Below, one piece after another: positions 24,858 to 34,412 of a stretch of 64,000 bases of DNA. Numbering within the stretch: the first letter of the stretch is position 1; each line of letters opens with the position of its first letter. This DNA is from Halosimplex salinum (lineage in GTDB: Archaea; Halobacteriota; Halobacteria; Halobacteriales; Haloarculaceae), in NCBI RefSeq assembly GCF_003730195.1, contig NZ_QWGG01000008.1:20969-84968 (forward strand), in the 5' to 3' direction. A program made the position numbers and the translations under genes. Below the pieces are notes generated by a model. That model did no database searches, was not told where the DNA came from, and worked only from the letters and a program-made list of their open reading frames with translations.

Positions 24858-25766
24858 ATGAGTGAAGCCGACAGACGGCTGTCCGAAGAGAGTGAACAAC
24901 GGTTTCTTGACCTGTACGCCCACCTATTGGTGTACGTCAACGATCGGTTCGATGTCATCGAAGAGATCGAAACGGTCGCTGATCTCGAACAGCACTATAC
25001 TGACGAGCTTCTGCCGCTCCGAAACACGCTGTACAACGAGTCAACGGCGGATCTGATAGAGGACTTCGTTGAACAGAACCCTGCTGACCTGTCGGAGGCT
25101 GATCTCGAGCAGGTCGCAGCGTGGACTGACTTTGTCGCCGGTGAGTTCGTCGTCGTCCGCTATCGCGAGGACGACGCGATCTTCCTCGATTGGACAGAAC
25201 CGCCGCAAGCCTACGCAGTCTGTCCGGCTCGGCTTCCATTCGCCGACCTGTGGGATGAATCCGCACTTCCAGTCCCGGTTTCGAGTGTCGCTCTGCTACC
25301 GTTCGAGGATCAGATCGTCTACGACGGGTGGATCGGAGTTAAGAATATCATTTTCGGGGGCTCGCTCAGTACTGACATCGACGACGAGTACGAGGAGGCC
25401 AAACATCGCTTCGGCATAATCGACTTGCTTCCAGCACCCGAGGAAGACGAAAAGACGGACGCCGAGGAGTTGCGCTTCTACATGAAGAACAAGCGTAACC
25501 GAGAGCGATATGCGTCGAAGATCGAGCAGTTGCGGGAGAAAACCGACGAACTGGAGCGGATTTATCACCAGGAGATGGGGAAGGCCCGAGCTCGAAGCTT
25601 GGGTCGCGAACTGCGCGAGTTGGGACTTAACGATGCCTATGTAGCGATCTACGACGATCGGATTATCACTAGTGCTCCCTCCGAATCCGAGGTTCGCAAG
25701 CTACTCGAAGAGATTATGCCCGCTGGGAAGGCTGACCACCCCTATATCTACCACTTCGATCCCTGA
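24858..25766 (+). CDS. Protein of unknown function with YVND and PFxDQIVYDG motifs
   Basis: 302 acidic residues. N-terminal helical part LDLYAHLLVYVNDRF, then EDFVEQNPADLSEADL, AAWTDFVAGEFVVVRY and, in the centre, ALLPFEDQIVYDGWIG, followed by EEAKHRFGIIDLLPAP. A coiled-coil-like segment (about 205-245) and a small alpha/beta end follow. I recall bacterial proteins with the same order of motifs, also uncharacterised; this is memory, not a search. In the accessory island next to a pRiA4b ORF-3 protein. Confidence 0.65.
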   Translation: MSEADRRLSEESEQRFLDLYAHLLVYVNDRFDVIEEIETVADLEQHYTDELLPLRNTLYNESTADLIEDFVEQNPADLSEADLEQVAAWTDFVAGEFVVVRYREDDAIFLDWTEPPQAYAVCPARLPFADLWDESALPVPVSSVALLPFEDQIVYDGWIGVKNIIFGGSLSTDIDDEYEEAKHRFGIIDLLPAPEEDEKTDAEELRFYMKNKRNRERYASKIEQLREKTDELERIYHQEMGKARARSLGRELRELGLNDAYVAIYDDRIITSAPSESEVRKLLEEIMPAGKADHPYIYHFDP

Positions 25767-25781
25767 ACGAGAGTCCACAGC

Positions 25782-26141
25782 TTACGACTGGAGTTGCGTG
25801 ACAATCGACACAATTTCGCTTTTGGTCGGTTCGCCGGAGAACTCAAACACCCTGTCTCCGATACCGAAGGCGTACCTCTGGTAGGAGACGTCAACGTGAA
25901 TCCAGCATTCGACATTGCTGTCTGTCGCCTCATACTCGGCTTCACCTGTATTCTCTTCGTGCTTCAGCACATCGAGCAGGTATTCTTCGATACGTGGCGC
26001 ATTCGCGATTCGTAGGAGATGGTCGGCAGCGACGTTCTCCAACACGTCTGCTGGGGTTCCGTATCCTTCGCCGATGAGATAGAACTCGCCATCGTACTCG
26101 TGTGACTCGATCTGAACACGGAGTGCGTACGTCTCAGCCAT
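25782..26141 (-). CDS. Hypothetical protein of the accessory island
   Basis: 119 residues, acidic, mixed alpha/beta, beginning MAETYALRVQIESHEYDGEF and containing AADHLLRIANAPRIEEYLLDV. No signal peptide, membrane helix or catalytic motif is seen. Only minus-strand gene among plus-strand neighbours. Function unknown. Confidence 0.6.
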   Translation of the reverse strand: MAETYALRVQIESHEYDGEFYLIGEGYGTPADVLENVAADHLLRIANAPRIEEYLLDVLKHEENTGEAEYEATDSNVECWIHVDVSYQRYAFGIGDRVFEFSGEPTKSEIVSIVTQLQS

Positions 26142-26246
26142 ATCGGTAGTTCCGAAGAAACACGTATCAGACTATCTGTTACGAACACCACCCATGTGGC
26201 CGCGTTGTGAACAAGATTTAGTCGGAATGACGCACAACCACAGCAT

Positions 26247-27218
26247 ATGTCTTTCACCGCCAGCTGGCACACGCTTCTCGACGAACTCGACGATCTTCCC
26301 GAGAGTGCGACGCTCATCACGCCGCTCTCGCATCAGCGATTTCGTATTACTGACGTACAAGAAGCTCGCGTCATCATTCACTTCGAAGACAAAGGTGAGA
26401 CGCGGCCGCTCCAGCGCGATCAGTTCGAAACGCTCTATCGCCGAATCGAGGACGCCCCTGATGGGTTTGACCTCGATCGTCTCCCGGCGGATGCGGCTCC
26501 ATACCCTGCGGTGTTGAGTGTCCATCCACGGTTCGAGGTTGATGAGGACGCTGGCGTCATCACACAATCAGAGGTCGCGACGGCGACGCAGGTGGTGGGC
26601 GCGGAACAGGAACCCACAGACGAGGAACGAACAGAACCCGACGGACTGGATGTCTACTCGGACGCGCTCCTCCTCATCGACGCACTCGAACGTCACGATG
26701 TGACAGATCTCCCTGAACTAGAGACGAACGCGTTGGTGAATCTTTACACACTGCTTTCGGATGTGCAGCGAGATGCCAATGATTTCCGCCAGGAGGTCGC
26801 GGATGTCCTCCTCGCTCGACTCCATCACGACCGCCCAGTGTCCGGGCAGTACGGCTCTGTCCAACGGACGAGTCGCCGCAATCGCTCGCTCAAAGACGAC
26901 GAGAAGGTGCTGGAACGGCTCGAGAACGCTGGCATCGACCGTGAGCGTGTACTGAGCGTCGACCGCTCGAAAGTCGATGAAGCACTTGAAGTCACTACGC
27001 TCTCCGACTCCGATGTGTACGAGGTCGGAGAAAGCGAATACGTTCGCAAAGCGGAGGTCGATGAAGATGTGAAAGAATCCCGGCTCCAGGGGCTGAAGGA
27101 CCGACTCGCTGCTAGCGAGGACGATGAGGCGAACCAGCTCCGAGCGGAGATCGAAGAGCTCGAACAGCGTATCGACGATCTCACCAGTTTCCGCACAGGT
27201 ACGGAGATGCAAGGATGA
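26247..27218 (+). CDS. Hypothetical coiled-coil protein
   Basis: 323 residues. The N-terminal domain (1-90) has ATLITPLSHQRFRITDVQ and RPLQRDQFETLYRRIEDA, ending ...AVLSVHPRFEVDED. A linker of acidic residues follows, then a helical middle (LLLIDALERHDVTDLP, VADVLLARLHHDRP), and a C-terminal coiled coil (about residues 280-315). Possibly a DNA-associated or scaffold protein; the family is not identified. Overlaps the pRiA4b ORF-3 gene by 4 bases, so they are likely expressed together. Confidence 0.62.
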   Translation: MSFTASWHTLLDELDDLPESATLITPLSHQRFRITDVQEARVIIHFEDKGETRPLQRDQFETLYRRIEDAPDGFDLDRLPADAAPYPAVLSVHPRFEVDEDAGVITQSEVATATQVVGAEQEPTDEERTEPDGLDVYSDALLLIDALERHDVTDLPELETNALVNLYTLLSDVQRDANDFRQEVADVLLARLHHDRPVSGQYGSVQRTSRRNRSLKDDEKVLERLENAGIDRERVLSVDRSKVDEALEVTTLSDSDVYEVGESEYVRKAEVDEDVKESRLQGLKDRLAASEDDEANQLRAEIEELEQRIDDLTSFRTGTEMQG

Positions 27219-28099
27219 CTGCCTACCGCTTTCGCGTCAAGTTCGACCCCGATCCGACGTCACTGTGGCGGGATATCGTTGTCGGCGCAGATAGAACGAT
27301 CACCGAGTTTCAGTCGGCGATCAACCCTGCAGTCGGGCTTGACCAGGGCCACCTCTGGTTCGTCGGAGAGGGTGAAGATTACTGGGACAGCGCCGTCAAA
27401 TACCAGTGCCCGCAAGAGTACGAGGAGTCGCTTGGTGGCGATCCGGTATTGCGTACCGAGCGGATCGAGAACGCCGGTGAGGTGACGATCGGCGAGATGA
27501 CCCGCCAGCTCGGTCTCGAACAATACGATCGAATCTGCTATCTCTACGACTACGGCGATGAATGGCGGTTCTACGCCATCTTGAAGGAGGTTCTCAGTGA
27601 TGAGCCGAGCGACAAACCACCGGAGGTCGTGAAAGAGAAAGGCGAGTCCATCGACGACCAGTACGACGCGCCAGGAACCGCTGAAATCGATTCGCCACTC
27701 CCTGACCCACTCTATTCAGTGCTCCCTGAAACTGCTGTCCCCGTTGCGGATCTTCGTGAGTTGGAGAAACGGGATGATATCGTCCACGTCATTCCATTAC
27801 TCAGTATTGAAACGGGGTTCGGGGCGGTCTGCGAGCGGTTCGCGATTCAGTTCGAAGAGAGGGGATACGTCCTCGAAAACTTCCAGCCGGGGTGGCAGGT
27901 CGTTGAGGAAGTCGATGGGGTAGACAAGACGGAGAAAGAACTCCTCGCGGCCCTTGCGGACGCAGTACGTGAGTGGCACGCTGAAATCGCAGAGATATCA
28001 GGTGCCATGACGGGACAGCATTTCGGTGAAGAGACGGTTGAAGCGATGCACGTCGAATTGGAAGCAGAACTCGAACGGAAGGGATACGGCCACCTGTAG
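27215..28099 (+). CDS. Plasmid pRiA4b ORF-3 family protein
   Basis: 294 residues. The N-terminal ~130 residues match the pRiA4b ORF-3 domain (also called IS1096 TnpR-like): RFRVKFDPDPTSLWRDIVV, TEFQSAINPAVG and the family's YLYDYGDEWRFYAIL signature (about 108-122). The C-terminal part is a separate alpha/beta domain without recognised motifs. Such proteins are common near mobile elements and plasmids; their biochemical role is unknown. Located between an unknown coiled-coil gene and a transposase. Confidence 0.78.
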   Translation: MTAYRFRVKFDPDPTSLWRDIVVGADRTITEFQSAINPAVGLDQGHLWFVGEGEDYWDSAVKYQCPQEYEESLGGDPVLRTERIENAGEVTIGEMTRQLGLEQYDRICYLYDYGDEWRFYAILKEVLSDEPSDKPPEVVKEKGESIDDQYDAPGTAEIDSPLPDPLYSVLPETAVPVADLRELEKRDDIVHVIPLLSIETGFGAVCERFAIQFEERGYVLENFQPGWQVVEEVDGVDKTEKELLAALADAVREWHAEIAEISGAMTGQHFGEETVEAMHVELEAELERKGYGHL

Positions 28100-28164
28100 T
28101 CTGCTCTCTTGACTGTCCGTCGAAGAGAACGAGTTCTTGGCTGTGAAATGTCCAGCGTCCCGTA

Positions 28165-29841
28165 GTGGCACCAACCTGTGAGTCTCGGCGCAGCGTCTTT
28201 CGTCGGATCGCACACCAGCAGCACGTCGAGTGGCCCACATATGACTCGACACCGCTGTACGATCGAACCTCGCTCGCCGGGGTAGAATCGGACGTTCGAG
28301 TCGTCTCAAGTGTCTGGTTTACGCACCCTGACCATGACTCACTCGAACAGTTCGTCTGCTCGATTCCTCTGGCCTACTTCCGCTTCGAGGCCCACGACTG
28401 CTACGGAAGTTCGACACACTACGAGATGGATACCCTCTTTCGCGTCTTCGTGCTGAAAGAACTCCACGGATGGAAGCACGAAACATCTCTCGTCGAGTAC
28501 CTCGATAGCCACCCCGCACTCTGCGGACGCCTAGAGTTGGGGACGGTGCCTGATCAATCGACACTGTGGCGCAGCTGGAACGAGCGCTTCACGCGAGATC
28601 TCCGCGAGACGGTCCAGAAAGCGGCTCGAACGATCCTCATCAAAGCGCAAAACGCGGATGTCGCCGTACCACGCGAACCAGAACAAAACCTCCCGCATCG
28701 AGGCCACGATGCCGCTGAATCGAACCCTGACGACCAGGCCATTCTCGACAAGGCAGAGACGATTACCAAGCACGTCAGTCGCGTTGTGTCCCCCGCGTTC
28801 TCGCTCAACCGTGGCGAGGGCTGTGAGATTCCCGAGAACGCCTACTGGGGCTTACAGACCTACTTAGGACTCCGTGAGAACTTGGCCGCCAACGAGGGCG
28901 CTCGCAGCTTCATCCACGAGTCGACACGTGATCGAACACCACTCGGGCATGGTCATCGTGACCAGATTCGTGATCTCCCTATCGAGCAGATTCGTGAGAT
29001 GTACCGACAGGCAATCCGGCAACTCATCAACGAGCTCGCGGAGACGGAGGAGTTCTTCCGCGCAGGTATCGTTGCCATCGACATCACCGAGGACGATCCC
29101 TTCACGGGCGATAGGACGGACCACGAGGACGAGATTATCGGAACGAAGGAGAAGAACGACGAGTACGCCTACCAGTGGGCGACAGTCCAGCTGGTTGGGA
29201 ATGCCGTCCCAATCGTGCTAGACGCACGGCCAGTACGCAAAGGCGATACGCGTAAGGAGATCGTCGAGGACCTCTTGGACTCAGCAGAGACCCTCGTTCA
29301 CGTCGATAACGTCCTGATGGACAGGGAGTTCGACAGTCAGCACGTCCTAGAGATGATCAGCCAGCGCGGGCTCTCCTACGTCGTCCCAAAGCGGATGCAG
29401 ACCAGCGAGAAAGCCCAAGCCAAGCGCCTTCTCAAGCGAGGGAAGGATCGCTACGAAACTGATCGAAAACTGCACTTGGGCGACAACGAGTGGCACTCGA
29501 CGACGCTGATCTACCGTCGGAAAGAGAACTCCGAACACGACGACCACCGGCAATATTCGGTGTTCATGACGAACCGAGGAAGTGGCCTTCTCACTGAGTA
29601 TGGCTATCGGTGGGAGATCGAGAGCGGCTACAAGTCGATTAAACGATTCATGGCGGCGACGACCTCGAAGAATTTTGGACTGCGATTCTTCTACTTCGCG
29701 TTCGCCTGTTTGCTGTACTCGATCTGGCGAGCGGTCGATCTACTCGTGCAGGTCGAGTTGAACGGTGAGTATGAACACTCGCCGATCGTGACGGCTGATA
29801 ACACGCTGACGCTGGTGAAGAAGGAAACCGGAATCGGATAG
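28165..29841 (+). mobile_element. DDE transposase of a haloarchaeal insertion element
   Basis: 558-residue transposase from GTG 28165. The N-terminal part holds LFRVFVLKELHGWKHETSLVEYL and VPDQSTLWRSW. The DDE core shows AGIVAIDITEDDPF (first D), NVLMDREFDSQHVLEM (second D) and TEYGYRWEIESGYKSIKRF with the Y-R-E-K signature of IS4-like enzymes. The end LTLVKKETGIG is as I recall for intact relatives, so it looks complete. No convincing terminal inverted repeats were found. An 11-base direct repeat GCGCAGCGTCT at 28188-28198 and 29864-29874 is the only boundary-like signal, and the first copy lies inside the N-terminal coding part. Confidence 0.85.
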
Positions 29842-30656
29842 TAATGGGGCTCTCCCCGTGGTAGCGCAGCGTCTGAGTGGCAACGCTGTCGGACGTCTCC
29901 GAAATTCGCGTATATGGTTGTAAGTTCAACAAGACGGGCCGTTTGGTGAGCAATCTGAGTCAGTCTCCACTAATTGAACCGGCCGAAACCACGCATCACA
30001 GGCCCGCTAAACCCGCCATAGTCTCAACTTCACGAACACCGCAATTGTATATCGCTTTATATGGTTTATGAACTCTCTCGAACCCGATATCGAGACGGCA
30101 AAGCGTCTAAAACGGTCGAATAGCGGAGGATCGACCGGGCGCGAGATTGGTCTTGATTACTCTGATAATCACGACCACTTTTGCAATCCTCCCGACCGGG
30201 GGGTAGCGCACGAATTCCGTGGCCACATCGCGACGCCGCTTCCCGGGGATCGGGAGCCGAGCTTACGGAAACGACGGGAGACAGCGGATGCCGTAGCGCA
30301 CGGTGGCGGTCGGTGGACTCGACAACGTCGCCGATCTCGCCGACGGTCAGTGGCCCCCGGCCTCGACGAGCGCCCGGAAGCACCCCCGTCGAGTTCCCCG
30401 AGACCGTGGAACCACTCCGACAGCCCCTCGCAACACGTCCCGAGTGAGCTGTTCGGGCAGCGGGTCCGGCGTTCGTATCGGTGCTACGGAGACACCGGAC
30501 AAGAACACACTATTGTACGTGTTACACAATTTTGCGACGAACCAGACTTAGTCGGAACGGTGACAACGCGCACGCGCTGTGTCGTCTAACTCGGCGGTCT
30601 CAGGCAGAATAGACGCGCGTCCAGACGAAAGCGAGTAGCGGTGTGAGGGAACCGGA
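29842..30656. other. Intergenic stretch with a possible decayed regulator and orphan promoters
   Basis: 815 bases after the transposase. It holds an AT-rich promoter-like run near 30040-30067 (GTATATCGCTTTATATGG) with no convincing gene behind it, and fragments of a helix-turn-helix gene on the minus strand (see separate entry). Open frames on the plus strand are Arg/Ser/Pro-rich and unlike proteins of this organism. Confidence 0.5.
30240..30529 (-). pseudogene. Decayed TrmB-like helix-turn-helix regulator fragment
   Basis: On the minus strand one frame reads DPLPEQLTRDVLRG, then CFRALVEAGG, and stops near 30347. A second frame, entered near 30360-30383, continues with PLTVGEIGDVVESTDRHRA and then loses sense. 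Joined, this resembles the start of the intact regulator at 58110 (its ADDPLTVDDVADRSGCDRSTAY). At least one frameshift and loss of the wing are implied. It sits upstream of the TSUP/sulfur genes. Only short similarities support it. Confidence 0.3.
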
Positions 30657-31715
30657 TCAGTCCGCGGTGGACGTCTGCTTGCGACGCGTCACACGGAGCG
30701 AGGAGATCGTCGTATACACGATCGCGAACGCGACCACGACCGCCGCGCCGATGACGAGCACCAGTCCGAGCAGTTCGAGGGTCGAGTTACCGAGGTAGGA
30801 GCCGATCTCCCCGACGCCCACTGCGGTGGCGCCGATCAGTAGCATCCCGCCGAAGTAGATCTTGATGCCGTCGGCGTCGACGACGGCGGTCGCGGCGGAG
30901 CCGATGCGAGCGCCGAGTGCGCTGCCGAAGAGCAGCGGAGCGACGATACCGAGGTCGACGCCGCCGCCCTGCCCGTAGAGGTAACTCCCGAGACCGCCGG
31001 AGAAGACGATCTCGAAGAGGTCCGTCCCGACGGCGACGGGTACCGGGACGCCGATCGCGTAGATCATCGCGGGCATTCGGATAAAGCCGCCACCGACGCC
31101 GAGGAAGCCCGACAGGAGGCCGGTCGCGAAGGCGACGGCCGTGATGACCCACGCGGAGACGCGGACGTCACCGCGAAGCGTCACCATCGGTGGGATCCGA
31201 ACCGTCCGCTGGATCGTCTTCGCGATCTCGGGAATCTCGTACTCGCTGAGGTCCTTGTCGGCCGCCTCGTGGTCGATGCCACCGCCGCCGTCGCCGTTCA
31301 GGGCGTCGCGGGTGACCATCGCTCCGACGCCGCCGAGCAGGACGACGTAGGCGATACTGATGATACCGCCGGCGAGTCCCAGCGATTCGAGGTAGTAGAC
31401 GCTGGCGCGTCCGACCTCGATACCGATGGTCGTCCCGGTGATCATGATCACGCCGAGCTTGTAGTCGACCTGACCGAGGTCGTGATGTTTCAGGGTCGCG
31501 ATGACGGCAGTCCCGAAGACGAACGCCATCCCGCTGCCGACCGCGACGGGCGCCGGATAGTCCAGCATGAGCAGGGCGGGGGTAACGAGGAACGACCCGC
31601 CCATGCCGAAGAATCCGAACAGGACGCCGACGACGAGCCCGAATCCGACGAACAGGACCAGCATCTCGGGGCTCGTCCCCAGGATCCCGAGCCCGTCGAG
31701 CAGGCTATCGAGCAC
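30657..31715 (-). CDS. TSUP family sulfur-compound permease (TauE/SafE)
   Basis: About 352 residues, some nine hydrophobic helices in two homologous halves: VLFGFFGMGGSFLVTPALL and LLSGFLGVGGGFIRMPAMI, the paired glycine-rich TSUP motifs. Carries sulfite, thiosulfate, sulfide or organosulfonate in relatives. The start is set at GTG 31715: a GGAGG (31724-31728, minus strand) lies 8 bases before it, whereas the GTG at 31724 is part of that Shine-Dalgarno element. It overlaps the end of the small gene upstream, so the two are coupled. Rhodanese, TusA and DsrE-like genes nearby point to sulfur transport. Confidence 0.88.
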   Translation of the reverse strand: MLDSLLDGLGILGTSPEMLVLFVGFGLVVGVLFGFFGMGGSFLVTPALLMLDYPAPVAVGSGMAFVFGTAVIATLKHHDLGQVDYKLGVIMITGTTIGIEVGRASVYYLESLGLAGGIISIAYVVLLGGVGAMVTRDALNGDGGGGIDHEAADKDLSEYEIPEIAKTIQRTVRIPPMVTLRGDVRVSAWVITAVAFATGLLSGFLGVGGGFIRMPAMIYAIGVPVPVAVGTDLFEIVFSGGLGSYLYGQGGGVDLGIVAPLLFGSALGARIGSAATAVVDADGIKIYFGGMLLIGATAVGVGEIGSYLGNSTLELLGLVLVIGAAVVVAFAIVYTTISSLRVTRRKQTSTAD

Positions 31716-31869
31716 TCTCTTCACCTCCGACCAGGAGTCTCATGAGATAGGGCCCGAAGAGCCGTTCGAGACCACCGTAGCCCGCGTACAACACGATCGC
31801 TTCCAGCAGGATCGTGCCGATGAGCACGGCTGTCTCCGGGTCCCACGTGGGAATCCCTACTCCTGCCAT
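31705..31869 (-). CDS. Small single-helix membrane protein paired with the TSUP permease
   Basis: 54 residues starting MAGVGIPTWDPETAVLIGT; one membrane helix (about residues 14-33) and an end rich in Arg and Glu (MRLLVGGEESAR). Too short for routine open-frame listing but has an ATG, a clear helix, and an overlap with the permease start that carries the permease Shine-Dalgarno site. I recall similar ~50-residue proteins beside haloarchaeal TSUP genes. Likely an accessory subunit. Its promoter region carries the YAGTATTGTG motif at 31971-31980. Confidence 0.7.
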   Translation of the reverse strand: MAGVGIPTWDPETAVLIGTILLEAIVLYAGYGGLERLFGPYLMRLLVGGEESAR

Positions 31870-31970
31870 CGATTCTCACTCGGGCCTTCGAACTCGGAAT
31901 TTCGGTGTTGGCACATTTCTGTTCACCGTCCCCTACCCGATACGTGCCTATAACGGTTTTGGGACTAGCG

Positions 31971-31980
31971 CACAATACTA
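31971..31980 (-). promoter_or_regulatory. YAGTATTGTG motif, copy 1 (before the TSUP unit)
   Basis: Minus strand reads TAGTATTGTG (preceded by ATA), 102 bases before the small TSUP-partner gene and pointing toward it. A possible TATA box (CCGTTATAGG) follows about 14 bases further. One of five copies in the window. Confidence 0.6.
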
Positions 31981-32141
31981 TATTCGAGTAACCCCCGCTG
32001 CACTATCCATAACGTACACGGAACGTATCGCGCTTCGTCGCCTCCTCGACCCGGCCGGTGCGAGTCCAGCCCGTCGGTCGCGCGCGGAGTACTCAACTTT
32101 CGAACAAAACCGTGTTGTCGTCGGTCGACGAAGCGAGCCAC

Positions 32142-32987
32142 ATGAGGGCCCTGTGTGCGACCGACCTCTCGGCGGCCAGTGAGGCGACGATACAGAACGA
32201 GACGTGCCTCGCGTGTCTGGGCCGTATCGGCGTCGATACGATCCATCTCGTGACTGTCGTTCCGGCGAACGTCCACTCCGGGATGCCCGGCGTCGACTTC
32301 GACGAGCGACGCCGACAGGGGCTGGACCGATACCGGAGCGTGATAGAAGCCGCCGGGTTCGACGTCGAGACCCACGTCGTCCGCGGGACGCCCTATCGCC
32401 GTATCAACGGCATCGCCGAAACCGTCAAGGCGGACGTTTCGGTCGTCGGATCGCGGGGCCAGAGCCCGCTGGAGAACCGTATCATCGGCTCGACCGCGCG
32501 CAACCTCGCCCGGACGACCGTCGTTCCGCTACTGGTCAATCGCGTCGAGCGGGCGACGGACGAACCCGACGTCCTCCGCGAACACCTCTTTCGGCGTATC
32601 CTCTTCGCGACGGACTTTTCGGAGCACGCCGACCGAGCGTTCGACGCGTTCTCGTACCTCCGCCACGCGACCGAGGAGGCGACACTCGTTCACGTCCGGT
32701 CGCCGAAAGACGAGGGCGCCGACGCCGACGTCGACCCGCGCGAGCGGCTGGCCGAGCACGCGAGCACGCTCGAGAACTGGGACATCGAGACGCGGATCGA
32801 GGTCCGGCAGGGCGACCCCGCCGACGAGATCCTCGCCGTCGAAGCGGAAGTGACCCCGTCGACGATACTCGTCGGTTCGAAGGGGCGAAGCCGCATCCGA
32901 CGGCTCTTGCTGGGCAGCGTCTCGGAGGAGATCGTCGCGCGGGCGACGGGAAACGTCTTCCTCGTCCCGCCGCCCCGGGCGGTCTGA
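32142..32987 (+). CDS. Tandem universal stress protein (UspA) family protein
   Basis: 281 residues with two Usp domains. The nucleotide-binding glycine motifs are GSRGQSPLENRIIGST in the first and GSKGRSRIRRLLLGSV in the second. Start ATG 32142 (MRALCATDLS) has the usual Usp opening although VATDGS is altered. Two Cys in NETCLACLG of the first domain could be redox-active. Divergent from the TSUP unit; the shared 271-base region holds motif copy 1. Role in stress or sulfur response is inferred from place only. Confidence 0.82.
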   Translation: MRALCATDLSAASEATIQNETCLACLGRIGVDTIHLVTVVPANVHSGMPGVDFDERRRQGLDRYRSVIEAAGFDVETHVVRGTPYRRINGIAETVKADVSVVGSRGQSPLENRIIGSTARNLARTTVVPLLVNRVERATDEPDVLREHLFRRILFATDFSEHADRAFDAFSYLRHATEEATLVHVRSPKDEGADADVDPRERLAEHASTLENWDIETRIEVRQGDPADEILAVEAEVTPSTILVGSKGRSRIRRLLLGSVSEEIVARATGNVFLVPPPRAV

Positions 32988-33119
32988 GCCGGGCAGACCA
33001 ACGACAGCACGACGGTCACGCTGTGGTCGAGCGCCGGCAGCGCCCGCCGCAGCCCCCCACTCAGGTCGCACGTGGCGTCCCACGTGACGAGGCCGGCAGG
33101 CGGGGACCGTCACGGCTGG

Positions 33120-34409
33120 TCAGTCTTCCGGGGTGACCGTTGCGGGCCCGGACGTCGCAGGCGCTGGTGGCTCGTGAGTGCCGAACTCGGGATGGGTCTC
33201 CTCCATCCAGAGGTACACCACGGCGCCGGAGACGAACATCAGGCCGGCAGTCATGTAGAAGGCGGCTTCGGCGCTCACGAACTCCATCGAGAGGCCGATC
33301 AGGATCGCTCCAACCGCGTACCCGGAGTCGCGCCACATCCGGTAGACGCCCATCCCCGCCGAGCGCCACGTCGGGTGGGCCGCGTCGCTGGGGACTGTCA
33401 TCAGATTCGGGTACAGCAGCGCCATCCCGAGCCCGGACACGCCAGCGAGGACGGCCCACAGCAGGTAGCTATCGACCAGTACCATCCCGAGGACCCCGGC
33501 TCCCGCCAGGAACATCCCCACTATAACAGGGACCCGGCGACCGATCCGGTCCGCGAGCCCACCGGTCGCGATCTGGAGGAAGTACATCGCGCTGTGGACG
33601 CCGACCACGACCCCGACCGCCGCGATGTCGAGCCCCTGGCTTATCAGATAGAGCGGGACGGCGATCCAGAACAGCGTGTCGACGAAGTTCTCGATGTGGC
33701 CGGCCTGCGCCGCGGCGAACAGCGTCTTGTCGCCGTAGGTAGCCCGTTTCAGCACCTCGTCGAACGGGAGGTTCGCGTCGTGGTGGTCGTCGTCACCCTC
33801 GGCCTGCGCGTACTGAACGGTCTCCTTGATCAGGAAGACCGAAACGAGGAACGCTAACACCACGACGATCGCGAGGAAGTAGAACGGCTCTGGCCGGAGG
33901 CTCCACTGACTAGCGATGACGCCCGTGATCCAGGCACCGACGGCGACACCGGTGTACCCGAACGACTCGTCGATGCCGACCGCGAGGCCGCGCTGGTCGG
34001 GGCCCGCAAGGTCGATCTTCGCGTTGATCGCCATACTCCAGGTCAACGCCTGGTTGATACCCAGCAGGACGTTCCCGACCGTGATCCAGCCCCAGGTGGG
34101 CGCGAAGATGAGGATGATCGGCAGGGGGAGCGCCGTCGCCCACCCGGCGACGAGGACTGGCTTGCGGCCGTACTCCTCGCCCCACTTGCCGGCGTAGAGG
34201 TTGAGGATCGACTTCACGATCCCGAACGAGACGACGAACGAACCGATAACCAGGAAGGACTTGACGCCGAGTACCTCCTCTCCCAGAACGGGGACGACGG
34301 TGCGTTCGGACCCGATGGTCAGCCCCGTCGCGAACACGAGCAGGACGTGCAGCGAGAACTGCCCGAGGTGTTCGCGGATTCCCTGTTCGAGTTCAGTTGC
34401 CGTCCTCAT
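33120..34409 (-). CDS. MFS transporter in the rhodanese/MBL operon
   Basis: 429 residues with 12 predicted helices. MFS signature NLYAGKWGEEYGRKPVLVAGW after helix 2 and GLADRIGRRVPVIVG in the second half; a cytoplasmic His/Asp loop (EGDDDHHDANLP) lies between halves. Three bases after the rhodanese/MBL gene, so one operon. Export or import of a sulfur compound is plausible, not shown. Confidence 0.83.
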   Translation of the reverse strand: MRTATELEQGIREHLGQFSLHVLLVFATGLTIGSERTVVPVLGEEVLGVKSFLVIGSFVVSFGIVKSILNLYAGKWGEEYGRKPVLVAGWATALPLPIILIFAPTWGWITVGNVLLGINQALTWSMAINAKIDLAGPDQRGLAVGIDESFGYTGVAVGAWITGVIASQWSLRPEPFYFLAIVVVLAFLVSVFLIKETVQYAQAEGDDDHHDANLPFDEVLKRATYGDKTLFAAAQAGHIENFVDTLFWIAVPLYLISQGLDIAAVGVVVGVHSAMYFLQIATGGLADRIGRRVPVIVGMFLAGAGVLGMVLVDSYLLWAVLAGVSGLGMALLYPNLMTVPSDAAHPTWRSAGMGVYRMWRDSGYAVGAILIGLSMEFVSAEAAFYMTAGLMFVSGAVVYLWMEETHPEFGTHEPPAPATSGPATVTPED

Positions 34410-34412
34410 GAC

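Noticed and set aside
28100..29950. Terminal inverted repeats of the insertion element
   Set aside because: Flanks were compared in both orientations; no matching ends of useful length were seen.
30068..30589. 173-residue plus-strand frame starting just after an AT-rich box
   Set aside because: Sequence is Arg/Ser/Pro/His-rich and unlike haloarchaeal proteins; more likely non-coding.
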